NCBI GenBank assembly: GCA_016234595.1
Contig: JACRBG010000035.1
Coordinates: forward strand, 124,001 to 188,000
DNA: 64,000 nucleotides
Direction of reading: 5' to 3'
DNA from: Chloroflexota bacterium
GTDB lineage: Bacteria; Chloroflexota; Anaerolineae; Aggregatilineales; J027
Position numbers and translations under genes: made by a program
Shown: in pieces, positions 26,664 through 36,765 of the stretch
How the letters are laid out: each line of letters begins with the position of its first letter
Position numbering within the stretch: position 1 is the first letter of the stretch
The notes under the pieces: generated by a model
Seen by the model: only the letters and a program-made list of their open reading frames with translations
What the model was told of the DNA's origin: nothing
Database searches by the model: none

Positions 26664-27407
26664 TTACACTGCGCGTAAATAATCCGTTACGGCTTGCCGC
26701 ATCCTCTGATACATCGTTGCTTCAACAGCAGCCATTTTTTCCGGTGTAATTTGTACCCACAATTCAGCATCAAGGCGCTCTGGCGATTGGAGAATCGTAT
26801 GGAGGCCGTCTATACCCTGTGGGATACGTTTGCCCAAAATTTCGACGGTCTGGCTTGTCCCAATCGGCTGGATTTGATTGGCAACAATATCCCGCCAACC
26901 AATCAACGCCTCGTCGGGGAAAAATTCCAACCAGCGGTGAGGCGTCGCTTCGGCCAAAGCTGTCTGATGGAATTGACCCAGCTTCAAGTAATCGCGGGCA
27001 TCCATCCACCCCAACAAAACATGCAGCATAAAATGGCTGGTTTCACGGGCAGGCCATGTGCCGTTTATAAACTCAGGAAACAGCATGTCCTCGCACCACA
27101 CCTCATCCATTTCCAAATGACTCAGATACCCCGCCACAAAAGCCCGTTGAGCCTCATTTTGAATTGCGCCATTTGTCAGATTAGGATGAGCCGCCAGCAT
27201 AGCGGGCACGGCATGAGGTTCGACTTTGGGGCGATAGGCAAAAAAATGCGTATCCTCACGGGTGAGGCTACCTTTATGATGAGCATCGGGCGAGATGCAG
27301 CCAAGCAAAAATTCACCCCAGTGCGCCTGAACAAAATTGGCATGGGGAAATTGCGGGTCGTTGATGAGTCGCTCAGCGGCGACCATGTGCATAAATGGTG
27401 TTGGCAT
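26664..27407 (-). CDS. Zinc-dependent phospholipase C-like protein
   Basis: A 247-aa protein of the Zn_dep_PLPC type (PF00882). It begins MPTPFMHMVAAERLI, with His residues near the N-terminus, GCISPDAHHKGSL and FVAGYLSHLEMDEVW giving the conserved His/Asp metal ligands. No signal peptide, so it is cytosolic; the natural substrate of these short forms is not established. First gene of the minus-strand run, 13 bases before galE. Confidence 0.85.
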   Translation of the reverse strand: MPTPFMHMVAAERLINDPQFPHANFVQAHWGEFLLGCISPDAHHKGSLTREDTHFFAYRPKVEPHAVPAMLAAHPNLTNGAIQNEAQRAFVAGYLSHLEMDEVWCEDMLFPEFINGTWPARETSHFMLHVLLGWMDARDYLKLGQFHQTALAEATPHRWLEFFPDEALIGWRDIVANQIQPIGTSQTVEILGKRIPQGIDGLHTILQSPERLDAELWVQITPEKMAAVEATMYQRMRQAVTDYLRAV

Positions 27408-27501
27408 AGTGGTGGATTCTACCCCAAATCTGGGGGGAGTGAAGCGCGAATTTTGGGCTTACTATTAAAAGTAGGGGAATTATACAGGGAAAGGATCGAA
27501 C

Positions 27502-28839
27502 ATGGCCCGTCACATATTATTGGTGATTTTGTTGATGCTACTTGGATTATTGTTTGTGCCACCTCATGCCCAAGCTGATGAGGCCCATATTTTGATTCTA
27601 GAGGCGGATGGCCCGATTGTCCCCGCTATGCAAAATTACATTGAGCGTGGGCTGAAAAAAGCCGAAGACGATAACGCGGTGTTAATCATCATTCGCCTCG
27701 ACACCCCCGGCGGCAGCATTTCCACGATGGAAGACATCGTCAAAAATATACGCGATTCGCGCATACCCGTCGTCATCTATGTCGCGCCGCGTGGGGCGAT
27801 GGCAGCTTCAGCCGGCACGCTCATTACCCTAGCAGGCCATGCTGCGGCCATGGCTCCCGAGACCGTCATTGGCGCAGCCAGCCCCATTAACAGCGACGGC
27901 AGCGACCTCCATGAAACGTCCGATCGCAAAGTCAAAGAAGTCTTGACTGCAATGGCCCGTACTTTGGCGGAACGGCGTGGCCCCCAAGCGGTTGATTTAG
28001 CCCAGCGCACCATCACTGATGCTGAAGCAGTCTCAGCAGGTGAGGCCCTCCAAGTTGGCCTAATTGATTATATCGCCTCCGACAACCGCGATCTCATCAC
28101 CCAAATGGACGGCACAACCCTACCGGATGTGCGTGGTAAATCCATCACCCTTGATCTGACAGGCCTACCTATCCGCACCCTGCACATGAGCCTCATCGAG
28201 CGACTACTGCTTATCCTGACCGACCCCAATATTGTGTTTACCTTACTCAGTTTAGGCGTCATCTTGATTATTCTGGAAATGCGCGCACCGGGGGGTTGGG
28301 CGGCGGGCACTATTGGTGCGACCTGCCTTGTCTTGTCACTCTATGGCTTAGGGGTACTACCCATTAACTGGCTGGGGCTTGTTTTTGTCGGATTGGCCTT
28401 TGTCTTGTTGGTAGTTGAAATTATCACGCCCCATTCCTTTGGCGCTCTCTCAACCGCCGCTGCGCTTTCTATTGCGGTGGGTGGGCTAATCTTGTTTAAC
28501 AATGACAATGTGCGGCAGTTCGGCAAAATTTCGATCCCCATCTTGGTTGGTCAAAGCACATTGGTCGCCATCTTGGGCATTGTATCGGTCTATTTTGTCA
28601 TGCGCGTTCGTCATCAACCCCCGCTGACCGGACTTGCTCAAATGATCGGGCAAGTGGGTGAAGTTCGGGTCGCCTTGCAGCCACAGGGCATGGTGTTTGT
28701 GAACGGTGAACTGTGGAAAGCCGAATCCAATGACGGGGTGGCGATTGCCAAAGGTGAACCCGTCCAAATTGTCGAGATTCAAGAGCTAATGTTGAAAGTC
28801 AAACCCGAGGGAACCCGCAAGAAAAAAGAGGATGGATAG
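27502..28839 (+). CDS. NfeD-family membrane serine protease (ClpP-like)
   Basis: A 445-aa long-form NfeD protein. After a signal peptide (1-25) there is a ClpP/SppA-type protease domain with the nucleophile in GAMAASAGTLI and candidate general base Lys in SDRKVKEVL. Next come about four transmembrane helices (235-350) and a C-terminal OB-fold (380-440). The family cleaves hydrophobic membrane peptides and often pairs with stomatin; no stomatin gene is adjacent. The Ser/Thr kinase gene follows by 78 bases. Confidence 0.93.
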   Translation: MARHILLVILLMLLGLLFVPPHAQADEAHILILEADGPIVPAMQNYIERGLKKAEDDNAVLIIIRLDTPGGSISTMEDIVKNIRDSRIPVVIYVAPRGAMAASAGTLITLAGHAAAMAPETVIGAASPINSDGSDLHETSDRKVKEVLTAMARTLAERRGPQAVDLAQRTITDAEAVSAGEALQVGLIDYIASDNRDLITQMDGTTLPDVRGKSITLDLTGLPIRTLHMSLIERLLLILTDPNIVFTLLSLGVILIILEMRAPGGWAAGTIGATCLVLSLYGLGVLPINWLGLVFVGLAFVLLVVEIITPHSFGALSTAAALSIAVGGLILFNNDNVRQFGKISIPILVGQSTLVAILGIVSVYFVMRVRHQPPLTGLAQMIGQVGEVRVALQPQGMVFVNGELWKAESNDGVAIAKGEPVQIVEIQELMLKVKPEGTRKKKEDG

Positions 28840-28917
28840 AGACTAAAATTCCCCCATTTCAATCCCCCATGCTACAATGCGTGATGAATTATCAGGTGTA
28901 CGTGTGGGGGTAAAAAG

Positions 28918-31518
28918 ATGAGTCATCAGGTCATTGCAAATCGGTTTGAAATGGGGAGTTTTCTGGCGGGTGGCGGCATGGGGGACGTGTATCGGGGCTT
29001 AGATCGCAGCACCGAACAACCTGTCGCTATCAAGGTCTTAAAACCAGAAATTGTTGCCCAAGACCCTGATCAATTGCAACGGTTTGCCCGCGAAGGCGAG
29101 CTGTTAGCACGACTCAACCATCCCAACATTGTCAAAGTCATCAAGATGGTGCAAGAAGAGGGCAAACATTACATTATTATGGAATATGTGGGGGGTGGCA
29201 CCCTGCGTGATTTACTCATCGAGCAGCCCCAACTCCCCATCAAACGGGTTATGGAAATCGCCCTCGATCTTGCCGACGCTTTAACCCGCGCCCATCGTTT
29301 GAATATCGTCCACCGCGACCTTAAACCTGCTAATGTCTTAATTGCTGAGGACGGCACACCCCGTCTCACCGATTTTGGTCTGGCATGGCAGGCAGGCAGT
29401 GAACTCACCCAGACAGGCATGGTGATGGGCACGTCGGCCTATCTCAGCCCCGAAGCCATCGCAGGTCAGCAGTTGGATGCCCGCAGCGATATTTGGGCTT
29501 TTGGCATCATGCTCTACGAGATGTTAGGGGGTCGGCGTCCCTTTAATGAAGATACCCAAGCCGCCTTGCTGTTCGCCATCATGCAAAAGCCTGCTCCCAA
29601 CTTACAGGGTTTACGGTCTGATATACCTGAGGCGTTGGCCCATCTGATTGAGCGGATGTTAGAAAAAGAACCCGATAATCGTATGCCAAGTGTGCGACAG
29701 GTCGGGGCTGAACTAGAAGCCATGATGTCGGGGATAAAACTTTCGAGTTCGCAAAGCAAACCCGCCCCCACCAAGCCTACACAGGTTTCTGAGGAATCGC
29801 GCTTTAAAACCCCCTCGGCTGGCGCCTTCCCAGAAATTAATGTCCAGATCATGAATCCGTTATTGACACCCCCGGTGAGCCAAGCGCCCACCCTTACCCC
29901 AATCGAGAAGCCACAACGCCACTTCCCCGTATGGGCCATTGTTGCGACTATTCTAGTTGGATTGGTGGTCGTCGCGGGGGGCTTGTTTGCACTAATCCAA
30001 AGCAAGCAAGAGAATTCCCCCCAGGCAACATCTGTTCCACAGGGGCCAGTCAAAATTGAGCCAGTTGCGGGTAATGAGTTATTGGTATTGGTGGCAAATC
30101 TGGAACATACTGGCGGTGAAGAGCGTGATGTCGCGCGATTTATCACGGACGACTTGCAGCAAAAATTGGAACGCGACATTCCCTTTTCGACCATTCGCAT
30201 CCGCCCCTATCCCCGTGTGATCACCAATGCGGAGGATGCCGCTGAAGCCGCCGAGTTGAATAACGCCCCGCTGATTGTATGGGGTAACTACACCCAAGAC
30301 CTCATTCAACTTGAAATCCAATTCGGTGTCGCCAACCCCAGCAATGGTTTCAAATATATTCAGCTTACGCCCGAAGCCCTAGCAAAATTAGTGAATGTAC
30401 GTATTGAACTAAGTGACGAGCGTCGCCAATCGATTGCCCCGGTCATCATCTCGGCCTATGGCATATTACAGTTTATAGATGGGGATGTTTATGAAACGGC
30501 TGTTTCACTGACCATCGCATCTGAAATTGGCCCAGTAGAAACGGCTGAAATTATCGGAACAAGTGTTGCGGCAGATTATTATCGCTTCTTGATGTCTTTC
30601 CGCGAGCCCGATACTGCGTTTGCCGCCATTAACCGGGCCATCGAAGCCGAACGCAGCCCCATTTTATACGCGGCCCGCAGTACCTTGCGCCAGCGCACCG
30701 GGGATAGGGCGGCTGCCAAAGAGGACGTTAACACCGCTATATTGTTAGCTGAACGGCAGGGTCTCGATCAATGGGCCACCCCTTATGTTTTGCAGGGGTT
30801 GCAAGCCGTTTTTGCTGACCAATTGGCCGATGCAAGCGAAGCTTATGGCAAAGGAACTGAACTGCGTCCAGAGGATTGGTTCCCACTCGCACTACAAAGT
30901 ATCTCGCTCTATTTTTCGGGTCACTTTGATGAAGCTAAACAAACCAGCGACCAATCCATCGCCCAGCCCGATAGCCCGACCACTAATTTTCCCTATATCG
31001 TGCAGGTCTTGGTAGCTCTGCGTGAGGGACACCTCGAAGACGCCATTGCCGCCAACGACACCATTGCCCGTGAATTTCCTGACCCCACCTTTTCAAATCG
31101 CATCCTTCAGGCTGTTTACGGCTCTGATGCCAATTTGGTCTATACATGGTTCAACTCAGCAGCAGGCAATCTATTTTTAGGCCAGTTCAACGCCACCATT
31201 AGCGATACTGATAAAGCCATCAGCATCAATCCAAATATCACTGAAGTCTATATGGTACGGGGATTGGCCTATTGTAATCTAGAACAATATGAAGATGCGG
31301 AAACGGCCTATAGCCAAGCTATTGAGAAAGACCCCAATTTTATTGCTCTCTATCTACTCCGCGCTGATGCACGCCGTAAGCTGAATCATCTACCCGAGGC
31401 GCTTGAAGATGTGGCCGTTGTGACCCAAAGTGATTTAGGAGATGAATTCGCTCCCTATTTGCAACAAGCCAACGAAGGCAATTTTGACTGTACCAGCATT
31501 CTTAACGACCCTAATTGA
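28918..31518 (+). CDS. Membrane Ser/Thr protein kinase with extracellular TPR domain
   Basis: An 866-aa protein with a Hanks-type kinase domain (residues 10-270): Gly-rich loop LAGGGMGDVY, Lys39 (VAIKVLK), HRDLKPANV with Asp134, and DFG (152-154). A Ser/Thr/Pro linker follows, then one membrane helix (about 338-362). The outer part (370-866) has a mixed alpha/beta domain and TPR-like pairs (AISINPNITEVYMVRGLAY). The architecture is a receptor kinase whose TPR domain senses envelope partners. It is followed 17 bases later by a DsbA-like lipoprotein gene. Confidence 0.95.
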   Translation: MSHQVIANRFEMGSFLAGGGMGDVYRGLDRSTEQPVAIKVLKPEIVAQDPDQLQRFAREGELLARLNHPNIVKVIKMVQEEGKHYIIMEYVGGGTLRDLLIEQPQLPIKRVMEIALDLADALTRAHRLNIVHRDLKPANVLIAEDGTPRLTDFGLAWQAGSELTQTGMVMGTSAYLSPEAIAGQQLDARSDIWAFGIMLYEMLGGRRPFNEDTQAALLFAIMQKPAPNLQGLRSDIPEALAHLIERMLEKEPDNRMPSVRQVGAELEAMMSGIKLSSSQSKPAPTKPTQVSEESRFKTPSAGAFPEINVQIMNPLLTPPVSQAPTLTPIEKPQRHFPVWAIVATILVGLVVVAGGLFALIQSKQENSPQATSVPQGPVKIEPVAGNELLVLVANLEHTGGEERDVARFITDDLQQKLERDIPFSTIRIRPYPRVITNAEDAAEAAELNNAPLIVWGNYTQDLIQLEIQFGVANPSNGFKYIQLTPEALAKLVNVRIELSDERRQSIAPVIISAYGILQFIDGDVYETAVSLTIASEIGPVETAEIIGTSVAADYYRFLMSFREPDTAFAAINRAIEAERSPILYAARSTLRQRTGDRAAAKEDVNTAILLAERQGLDQWATPYVLQGLQAVFADQLADASEAYGKGTELRPEDWFPLALQSISLYFSGHFDEAKQTSDQSIAQPDSPTTNFPYIVQVLVALREGHLEDAIAANDTIAREFPDPTFSNRILQAVYGSDANLVYTWFNSAAGNLFLGQFNATISDTDKAISINPNITEVYMVRGLAYCNLEQYEDAETAYSQAIEKDPNFIALYLLRADARRKLNHLPEALEDVAVVTQSDLGDEFAPYLQQANEGNFDCTSILNDPN

Positions 31519-31535
31519 GAGTTATGGAGAGACCA

Positions 31536-32363
31536 ATGAAATCAAGAGTGTTGCTTTTTCTACCCGTCCTACTTATTTCATGCAGTTTCCTTAACGTTGG
31601 CATTGATAGCAACTTTGACACGGACAGCGGTGTCGCGGTTGGTGAACCAGCCGTTTCGCAGGGCAGTAATCTCGCCATTTTAGACGATTCAGGGCGCTAT
31701 CCAGCTTTTGCAGGCATTCCCCTCGATACCGAATCCGAAGCCGCCACCGGTCGGATCGTCATTCCTGCGGCTGATGTCGCGCCGGGAGTGGTACGTGGAA
31801 TTTTGCCAGATGGCACCCCGTATATAGGCAACCCCAATGCGCCGATTATTTTGGCGGAATATGCTGACTTTGCTTGTCCTCATTGTGCCGAATACGCCCC
31901 TGAGGCTGAACGCATCATTACCGAATTAGTTCGCACAGGCCAAGCCCGCTACGAGTTTAACATCTTGACCTTTGTCGGTGGGGATTATTCAAAACTAGCG
32001 GGTGAAGCGGCCTTGTGTGCGGGTGAACAAGGTGCATTCTGGGAATATCGTAGTGAGCTTTTTGGGATTCAATCGCAGGAAGGTCGCGAAGGGTTTAACA
32101 TTGAGCGATTGATCGAAAAAGCGGTGGAGTTGGGTTTAAATCCCGATTCATTCCGGGCCTGCCTAGATACGGACGCTCAAATGAACGTAATACAAAGAGT
32201 GGAACGACGGCGAAATAACCTCGGCATCAACTCCGTCCCTACCCTTGTTTATAGCGCCAACAACGGCGACGACTGGCAATTTTTTACAAGTTCGGACGGC
32301 GGCAGAACAACTCGTGGTTCATTTAATGAAGTCAAAACGTTGGTTGAATCCGTACAGCCCTAA
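31536..32363 (+). CDS. DsbA-like thiol oxidoreductase lipoprotein
   Basis: A 275-aa lipoprotein: signal peptide with lipobox LLISC (Cys16), then a thioredoxin-fold domain with active site C114-P-H-C117 in YADFACPHCAEY and a cis-Pro loop in LGINSVPTLVYS. It is expected to form or isomerise disulfides outside the membrane. The ATG at 31536 is chosen (GGAGAG 6 bases upstream) over TTG 31515 or ATG 31524. It is linked to the TPR kinase gene. Compare the CSRC-type domain at 18452. Confidence 0.92.
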   Translation: MKSRVLLFLPVLLISCSFLNVGIDSNFDTDSGVAVGEPAVSQGSNLAILDDSGRYPAFAGIPLDTESEAATGRIVIPAADVAPGVVRGILPDGTPYIGNPNAPIILAEYADFACPHCAEYAPEAERIITELVRTGQARYEFNILTFVGGDYSKLAGEAALCAGEQGAFWEYRSELFGIQSQEGREGFNIERLIEKAVELGLNPDSFRACLDTDAQMNVIQRVERRRNNLGINSVPTLVYSANNGDDWQFFTSSDGGRTTRGSFNEVKTLVESVQP

Positions 32364-32387
32364 AAATTTGAGGCCACCCCTTACAAG

Positions 32388-32987
32388 ATGAGCAGTCCCA
32401 AAACCTATGAAATTCGCGCCGATTTTGACCGTGAGACATTGGTAGTCTACCAAGCCTATCGCAAAGAGGTCGGCCTGCCCGCCGTCGAGGCTCAAAAGTT
32501 TGTGCCACCCTTTTCGATGACTCGCATGACGTGGATTAAGCCTTCATTTTTGTGGCTGATGGAACGCAGCAATTGGGGGCAAAAATCTGACCAAGCGATG
32601 ATCTTAGCCGTTAGGATTCGGCGGCAGGCGTGGGAATCGGCCTTAAGTGAGGCGGTTCTCACCCACCCCGAAAAGAAAATCTATGGCAGCAACGAGGCGT
32701 GGCAGGAGCAATTTGATAAAGCCCGGGTCATTGTGCAATGGGATCCAGAACGATCTTTACGGGGGGCAAAATTGGAATATTCGGCTATTCAGGTGGGCAT
32801 CAGTCGCCATTTAATTGAGGACTATGCCACCCGCTGGATTACCGAGATAAAAGATTACACTCCCCTTGTCCACAAAATTCACGCTTTTTGCCGTGCGGGG
32901 GAGTATGACAAAGCCAAAAAACTGCTACCAGACGAACGTGTCTACCCAACACCAGATGAAATCGCCAAGCGGTTAGGCATGGATTAG
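32388..32987 (+). CDS. DUF4291 family protein
   Basis: A 199-aa cytosolic protein. The N-terminal TYEIRADFDRETLVVYQAY and the block FSMTRMTWIKPSFLWLMERS are the hallmark of DUF4291. No function is established for this family; it is widely scattered in bacteria and fungi. Its 3' end overlaps the convergent DUF1349 gene by 4 bases. Confidence 0.9.
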   Translation: MSSPKTYEIRADFDRETLVVYQAYRKEVGLPAVEAQKFVPPFSMTRMTWIKPSFLWLMERSNWGQKSDQAMILAVRIRRQAWESALSEAVLTHPEKKIYGSNEAWQEQFDKARVIVQWDPERSLRGAKLEYSAIQVGISRHLIEDYATRWITEIKDYTPLVHKIHAFCRAGEYDKAKKLLPDERVYPTPDEIAKRLGMD

Positions 32988-33520
32988 GCTTTTTCGATCT
33001 TAAGATGTTCAAAGGTCGTTTCAAAACCCTGACCGGTTGGCGAACACGCCATTACCCCAACTTGAAGATCATCGGTATCAATCAAATAGGCTTGGCGCAA
33101 CATCGTATAAGCCGCACCATCCAATGAATAATAGACCTCAATGGTTGGGCGATGCCACACCAACCGTAGCCACATGGCCGCCGGGTTTTGGGTAAGAGTT
33201 GTCACTGACCAATCGGAATAGTCATGGGTAACCACCACGCTGGCATTATAAACTTCATTGACATACTCAAGTCCACATTTCAGCCATGTTTTTTCATCAT
33301 GCCGCAGCATCAGGCCCGCTTGATCATATAAATCTCGATATTGCCCGCTAAATTTCACCTCAGCCGTAAAGTTCCCCGCGACCGTCTGATAATAAAAATG
33401 CCCATTATCGGTAATATAGCCCGAATGTGTTTTGCGCCAAAAATCAGTCTGCGGATTGGTCGTGAAGCGAATTAAGTTGGCGGGTGCTGCCCACATCTGT
33501 GGCTCGTTATACCAACGCAT
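32984..33520 (-). CDS. DUF1349 (concanavalin A-like) protein
   Basis: A 178-aa beta-sandwich protein with the DUF1349 pattern: TDFWRKTHSGYITDNGHFY, DLYDQAGLMLRHDEKTWLK and YSDWSV. The yeast relative is named regulation of enolase protein 1, but bacterial function is unproven. No signal peptide. It lies after the glyS terminator and is transcribed alone. Confidence 0.9.
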   Translation of the reverse strand: MRWYNEPQMWAAPANLIRFTTNPQTDFWRKTHSGYITDNGHFYYQTVAGNFTAEVKFSGQYRDLYDQAGLMLRHDEKTWLKCGLEYVNEVYNASVVVTHDYSDWSVTTLTQNPAAMWLRLVWHRPTIEVYYSLDGAAYTMLRQAYLIDTDDLQVGVMACSPTGQGFETTFEHLKIEKA

Positions 33521-33547
33521 ATTTTAGTTTTCCTGTTCCTTCAAAAT

Positions 33548-33574
33548 AAAAAGGGCAGGTCATACAACCTACCC
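33548..33574 (-). terminator. Intrinsic terminator of glyS (GTAGGGG-family palindrome)
   Basis: On the minus strand GGGTAGGT, a TGTATG loop and ACCTGCCC are followed by TTTTTATTTT, 17 bases past the glyS stop. Confidence 0.85.
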
Positions 33575-33590
33575 CTTCCCTATCCATTAT

Positions 33591-36500
33591 TTAGAACCCT
33601 TGCAACTTACTCAAATCAGCCCGACCATGGGCCATTGCCGCGATATGCTGCAACAACGCCAAGCGATTTTCACGCACGGCCTGATTTTCATCCATAACCA
33701 TGACTTCCTTAAAGAAATCGGTAATGGCAGGCACCATATTGACAAACGTCGCCAAGAAACGCCCCACATTATGTTCAACGGGGTGCAAGCGGCGATTGTG
33801 GGTAAAGTACGCTTCAAACAAGGCTTTTTCGGCCTCCAGCGTAAAGGTTTCGGGGTGCAGAATGTAGCTAGGTTTATCGCGGGTGATACGAACACACCGC
33901 GCATAGCTGTCCAAGATGCCCGCCCAGTCTTCCTGTTCTGTCCATTGGCGAAGTTCTTGCACGGCTGCTACTGCCCGTACCGGATTATGGCCCTGCTCCG
34001 CTAAGACGGCCTCAATTACATCACGTGGTTGGCCTTGTTCAACCAACCAGACACGGAAACGCCCGATGATGAATTCCACTACGGCAGCTTTGGCTTCTTC
34101 GCTGACTTCGACGGGTTGATAGCGGGCCACCAGATGAATAGCATCCCGTAAATCGAGTTCAAGCTGCTGGTCAAGCAAAATTTGGATGACTCCTAACGCG
34201 GCCCGTCGCAAGGCAAACGGATCGGCACTGGCTGTCGGTGCAAGCCCCACCGCAAACAAGCCTACAAGGCTGTCGAGTCGGTCAAGCAGGGCCAACATAA
34301 TCCCCGGCGCACCACTCGGCAAAATATCATCGGCACTGCGGGGCAACCAATGTTGGAAAATAGCATTAGCAACTTCAGGTGGCTCACCACTCAACAGCGC
34401 ATAAATACGCCCCATCACCCCTTGTAAAGAGGTCATCTCGACAACCATTTGGGTAGCAAGATCGGCTTTGGCAAGCTGGGCCGCCCGTTTGACAATCGGC
34501 ATCACATCTTCCGCCGCCCCCACAAGCTCCCCGAAAGACTCCACCATACTGGCAACCCGCTCGTTCTTGTCAAACATCGAGCCGAGTTTTTCTTGGAAGG
34601 TCAAAGTGCTGAGGCGGGGCAAGTAACTTTGGAGTGGCTGCTCGCGATCAGAGTTAAAGAAGAATACGGCATCACTGAAACGGGCGACCAACACATGCTC
34701 ATTGCCATGGGTGACTTTATCCAGATGCAACTCATCGCCGTTTCGCACCGCAAGGAAATAGGGCAATAGTTGCCCAGTTGCGCCTTCGATTGCGAAATAG
34801 CGCTGGTGTTTACGCATGACCGTCACCAACACTTCGCGCGGCAGATCAAGGAGTTTTTGGTCAAATTCCCCACGTAAAACCGTCGGCTGTTCGACCAAAT
34901 TAATGACTTCATCCAACAAACCGGGGTCGGTTGCTACCGTTCCATCCACTTCTGCCGCTAGTTCACTAACTTGCTGCCAGATCAATTCACGTCGTTGTTC
35001 CGGGTCTAATATAATGCCACTGGCCTTGATGGTCTCTAAATAGCTGGCGGCATCCTTCAGCGAGATTTCGGGCGACCCCAATGGGCGCAGGCCATAGCTG
35101 ATTTTACCGGAATGCGCCCCGGCATAACTAAAGGTAATCACCTGATCACCATACAACCCTACTAACCAACGAATGGGCCGTGAGAAGCTAATGCCTGATT
35201 CATTCCAGCGCATGGATTTGTCAAATTTTATATTGGCAATCAAGTCGGGCAAGGCCTTCGCCAAAACTTCCATGGCAGGCTGACCATCATGCGTCACATT
35301 GGCAACAATATATTCCCCGCCGTCAATGACCTTGCGCTGCAAATCACTTAGCAAAACCCCCTGCCCTTTGGCAAAACCTTCGGCGGCTTTGGTCGGATTA
35401 CCTTTGTCATCAAAAGCGCGGCTAACGGGTGGGCCTTTTACTTCGAGAGTACGGGTGGTTTGATGGGTCGCCATCTTACGCACCAGCACCGCTAAACGGC
35501 GCGGCGTCCCATAGATTTCCACGCCGGCATGTTCCAAAAAGAGGTTATCAAGCAGGGCTGGCACTTGGTTTTTGAGTTGTTCAATGGCTGAGGCTACATC
35601 ACCATAGGGCATTTCCTCCACCCCGATTTCCAACAGCACATCGGCGGGCTTGGTTGGTTGCGACATGGACGTGATGGTGAATTTTTCGGCTTTTTTAACC
35701 GTCCATGGGGTTTTTCTTTGCAACAGGGGATAGCCTAATTGCTCACGCTGTTCGACATAGGCTTTGGCAACATTGCGGGTCATATCACGCATCCGGCGGA
35801 AATAATAGGCCCGCTCGGTCACGCCAATCGCCCCACGTGTATCCAAGACATTAAACAGATGCGAACATTTCAGCACATAATCATAAGCTGGAATCAACGC
35901 CCCGGCGTCGAGTGCCCGTTTGTGTTCATTGGAATAAACTTCGTAGGTTTGTTTAAGACCCTGCACATCCGCGATTTCAAAATAATAGCGACAGTGTTCA
36001 ATTTCACTTTCGCGGTACAAGTCACCGTAGGTCACACCCGATGCAAAACGCATATCCCAAACCGCGTTGACATCTTGCAACGCCAATACAATGCGTTCGA
36101 CACCGTAAGTAATTTCAACCGCCACCGGATCAAGCGTTATACCACCCGCTTGTTGGAAATAGGTGAATTGGGTAATTTCTTGCCCATCCAGCCACACTTC
36201 CCAACCAAGCCCCCATGCACCAAGGGCTGGGCTTTCCCAGTTGTCCTCTACAAAACGGATGTCGTGTTGGCGGGGATCAATGCCAATCGCCTCAAGGCTT
36301 TTCAGGTAAATTTCCTGTGGATTGCCGGGGTCGGGTTTTAAAATGACTTGATATTGATAAAACGCCTGCATCCGGTTGGGGTTTTCCGCATAGCGCCCGT
36401 CGTCAGGTCGGATACTTGGCTCAATATAGGCTACACACCACGGCTCAGGCCCCAGCACGCGTAGCAATGTGGCGGGATTATTCGTACCTGCGCCAACTTG

Positions 36501-36599
36501 AATATTATAGGGTTGCCAGAGCAAACAGCCCTGTTCAGCCCAAAATTGATCTAATTTCAGGACTACATCTTGGAAGGACAACGCTTTGGGATTCGCCAT
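33591..36599 (-). CDS. glyS: Glycyl-tRNA synthetase, fused alpha and beta subunits
   Basis: A 1002-aa single-chain form of bacterial-type GlyRS. Residues 1-about 300 are the alpha subunit ([30 protein letters not shown], class II core). Residues from about 315 are the beta subunit, beginning [14 protein letters not shown], with the HD-like and anticodon regions ([13 protein letters not shown]) later. Most bacteria encode two separate subunits; fused forms are known in a few groups such as Chlamydiae. The start follows GAGG by 9 bases. It has its own promoter and terminator, and no T-box. Confidence 0.97.
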   Translation of the reverse strand: MANPKALSFQDVVLKLDQFWAEQGCLLWQPYNIQVGAGTNNPATLLRVLGPEPWCVAYIEPSIRPDDGRYAENPNRMQAFYQYQVILKPDPGNPQEIYLKSLEAIGIDPRQHDIRFVEDNWESPALGAWGLGWEVWLDGQEITQFTYFQQAGGITLDPVAVEITYGVERIVLALQDVNAVWDMRFASGVTYGDLYRESEIEHCRYYFEIADVQGLKQTYEVYSNEHKRALDAGALIPAYDYVLKCSHLFNVLDTRGAIGVTERAYYFRRMRDMTRNVAKAYVEQREQLGYPLLQRKTPWTVKKAEKFTITSMSQPTKPADVLLEIGVEEMPYGDVASAIEQLKNQVPALLDNLFLEHAGVEIYGTPRRLAVLVRKMATHQTTRTLEVKGPPVSRAFDDKGNPTKAAEGFAKGQGVLLSDLQRKVIDGGEYIVANVTHDGQPAMEVLAKALPDLIANIKFDKSMRWNESGISFSRPIRWLVGLYGDQVITFSYAGAHSGKISYGLRPLGSPEISLKDAASYLETIKASGIILDPEQRRELIWQQVSELAAEVDGTVATDPGLLDEVINLVEQPTVLRGEFDQKLLDLPREVLVTVMRKHQRYFAIEGATGQLLPYFLAVRNGDELHLDKVTHGNEHVLVARFSDAVFFFNSDREQPLQSYLPRLSTLTFQEKLGSMFDKNERVASMVESFGELVGAAEDVMPIVKRAAQLAKADLATQMVVEMTSLQGVMGRIYALLSGEPPEVANAIFQHWLPRSADDILPSGAPGIMLALLDRLDSLVGLFAVGLAPTASADPFALRRAALGVIQILLDQQLELDLRDAIHLVARYQPVEVSEEAKAAVVEFIIGRFRVWLVEQGQPRDVIEAVLAEQGHNPVRAVAAVQELRQWTEQEDWAGILDSYARCVRITRDKPSYILHPETFTLEAEKALFEAYFTHNRRLHPVEHNVGRFLATFVNMVPAITDFFKEVMVMDENQAVRENRLALLQHIAAMAHGRADLSKLQGF

Positions 36600-36647
36600 G
36601 CGTGTAAACCTCGGTAATTTCAGGAGAATTTATGCAAGTGGGGGTTG

Positions 36648-36676
36648 ATTATAATTCATGAATGGCTTGGTCACAA
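36648..36676 (-). promoter_or_regulatory. Sigma-70 promoter of glyS
   Basis: On the minus strand TTGTGA (36676-36671), a 17-base spacer and TATAAT (36653-36648). The leader is only about 40 bases, which leaves no room for a T-box. Confidence 0.75.
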
Positions 36677-36698
36677 CGAGTCCCCCTTGTCAAATAAT

Positions 36699-36738
36699 CA
36701 AAAACGCCACTGCCTATCTCACAGAACAGGCAATGGCG
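36699..36738 (-). terminator. Intrinsic terminator of the zinc peptidase gene
   Basis: On the minus strand CGCCATTGCCT and AGGCAGTGGCG pair with one G-T wobble around a 12-base loop, followed by TTTTTTG. Confidence 0.88.
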
Positions 36739-36765
36739 CTCTGCAAAGGCGTATGGAATATCAAT

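Noticed and set aside
26694-27578. 294-aa plus-strand ORF
   Set aside because: Antisense to the zinc phospholipase-like gene, which has family motifs; no ribosome site.
35739-36341. 200-aa plus-strand ORF
   Set aside because: Antisense to the GlyRS alpha region.
36600-36765. T-box or other riboswitch ahead of glyS
   Set aside because: The promoter leaves only about a 40-base leader, and no T-box core is present.
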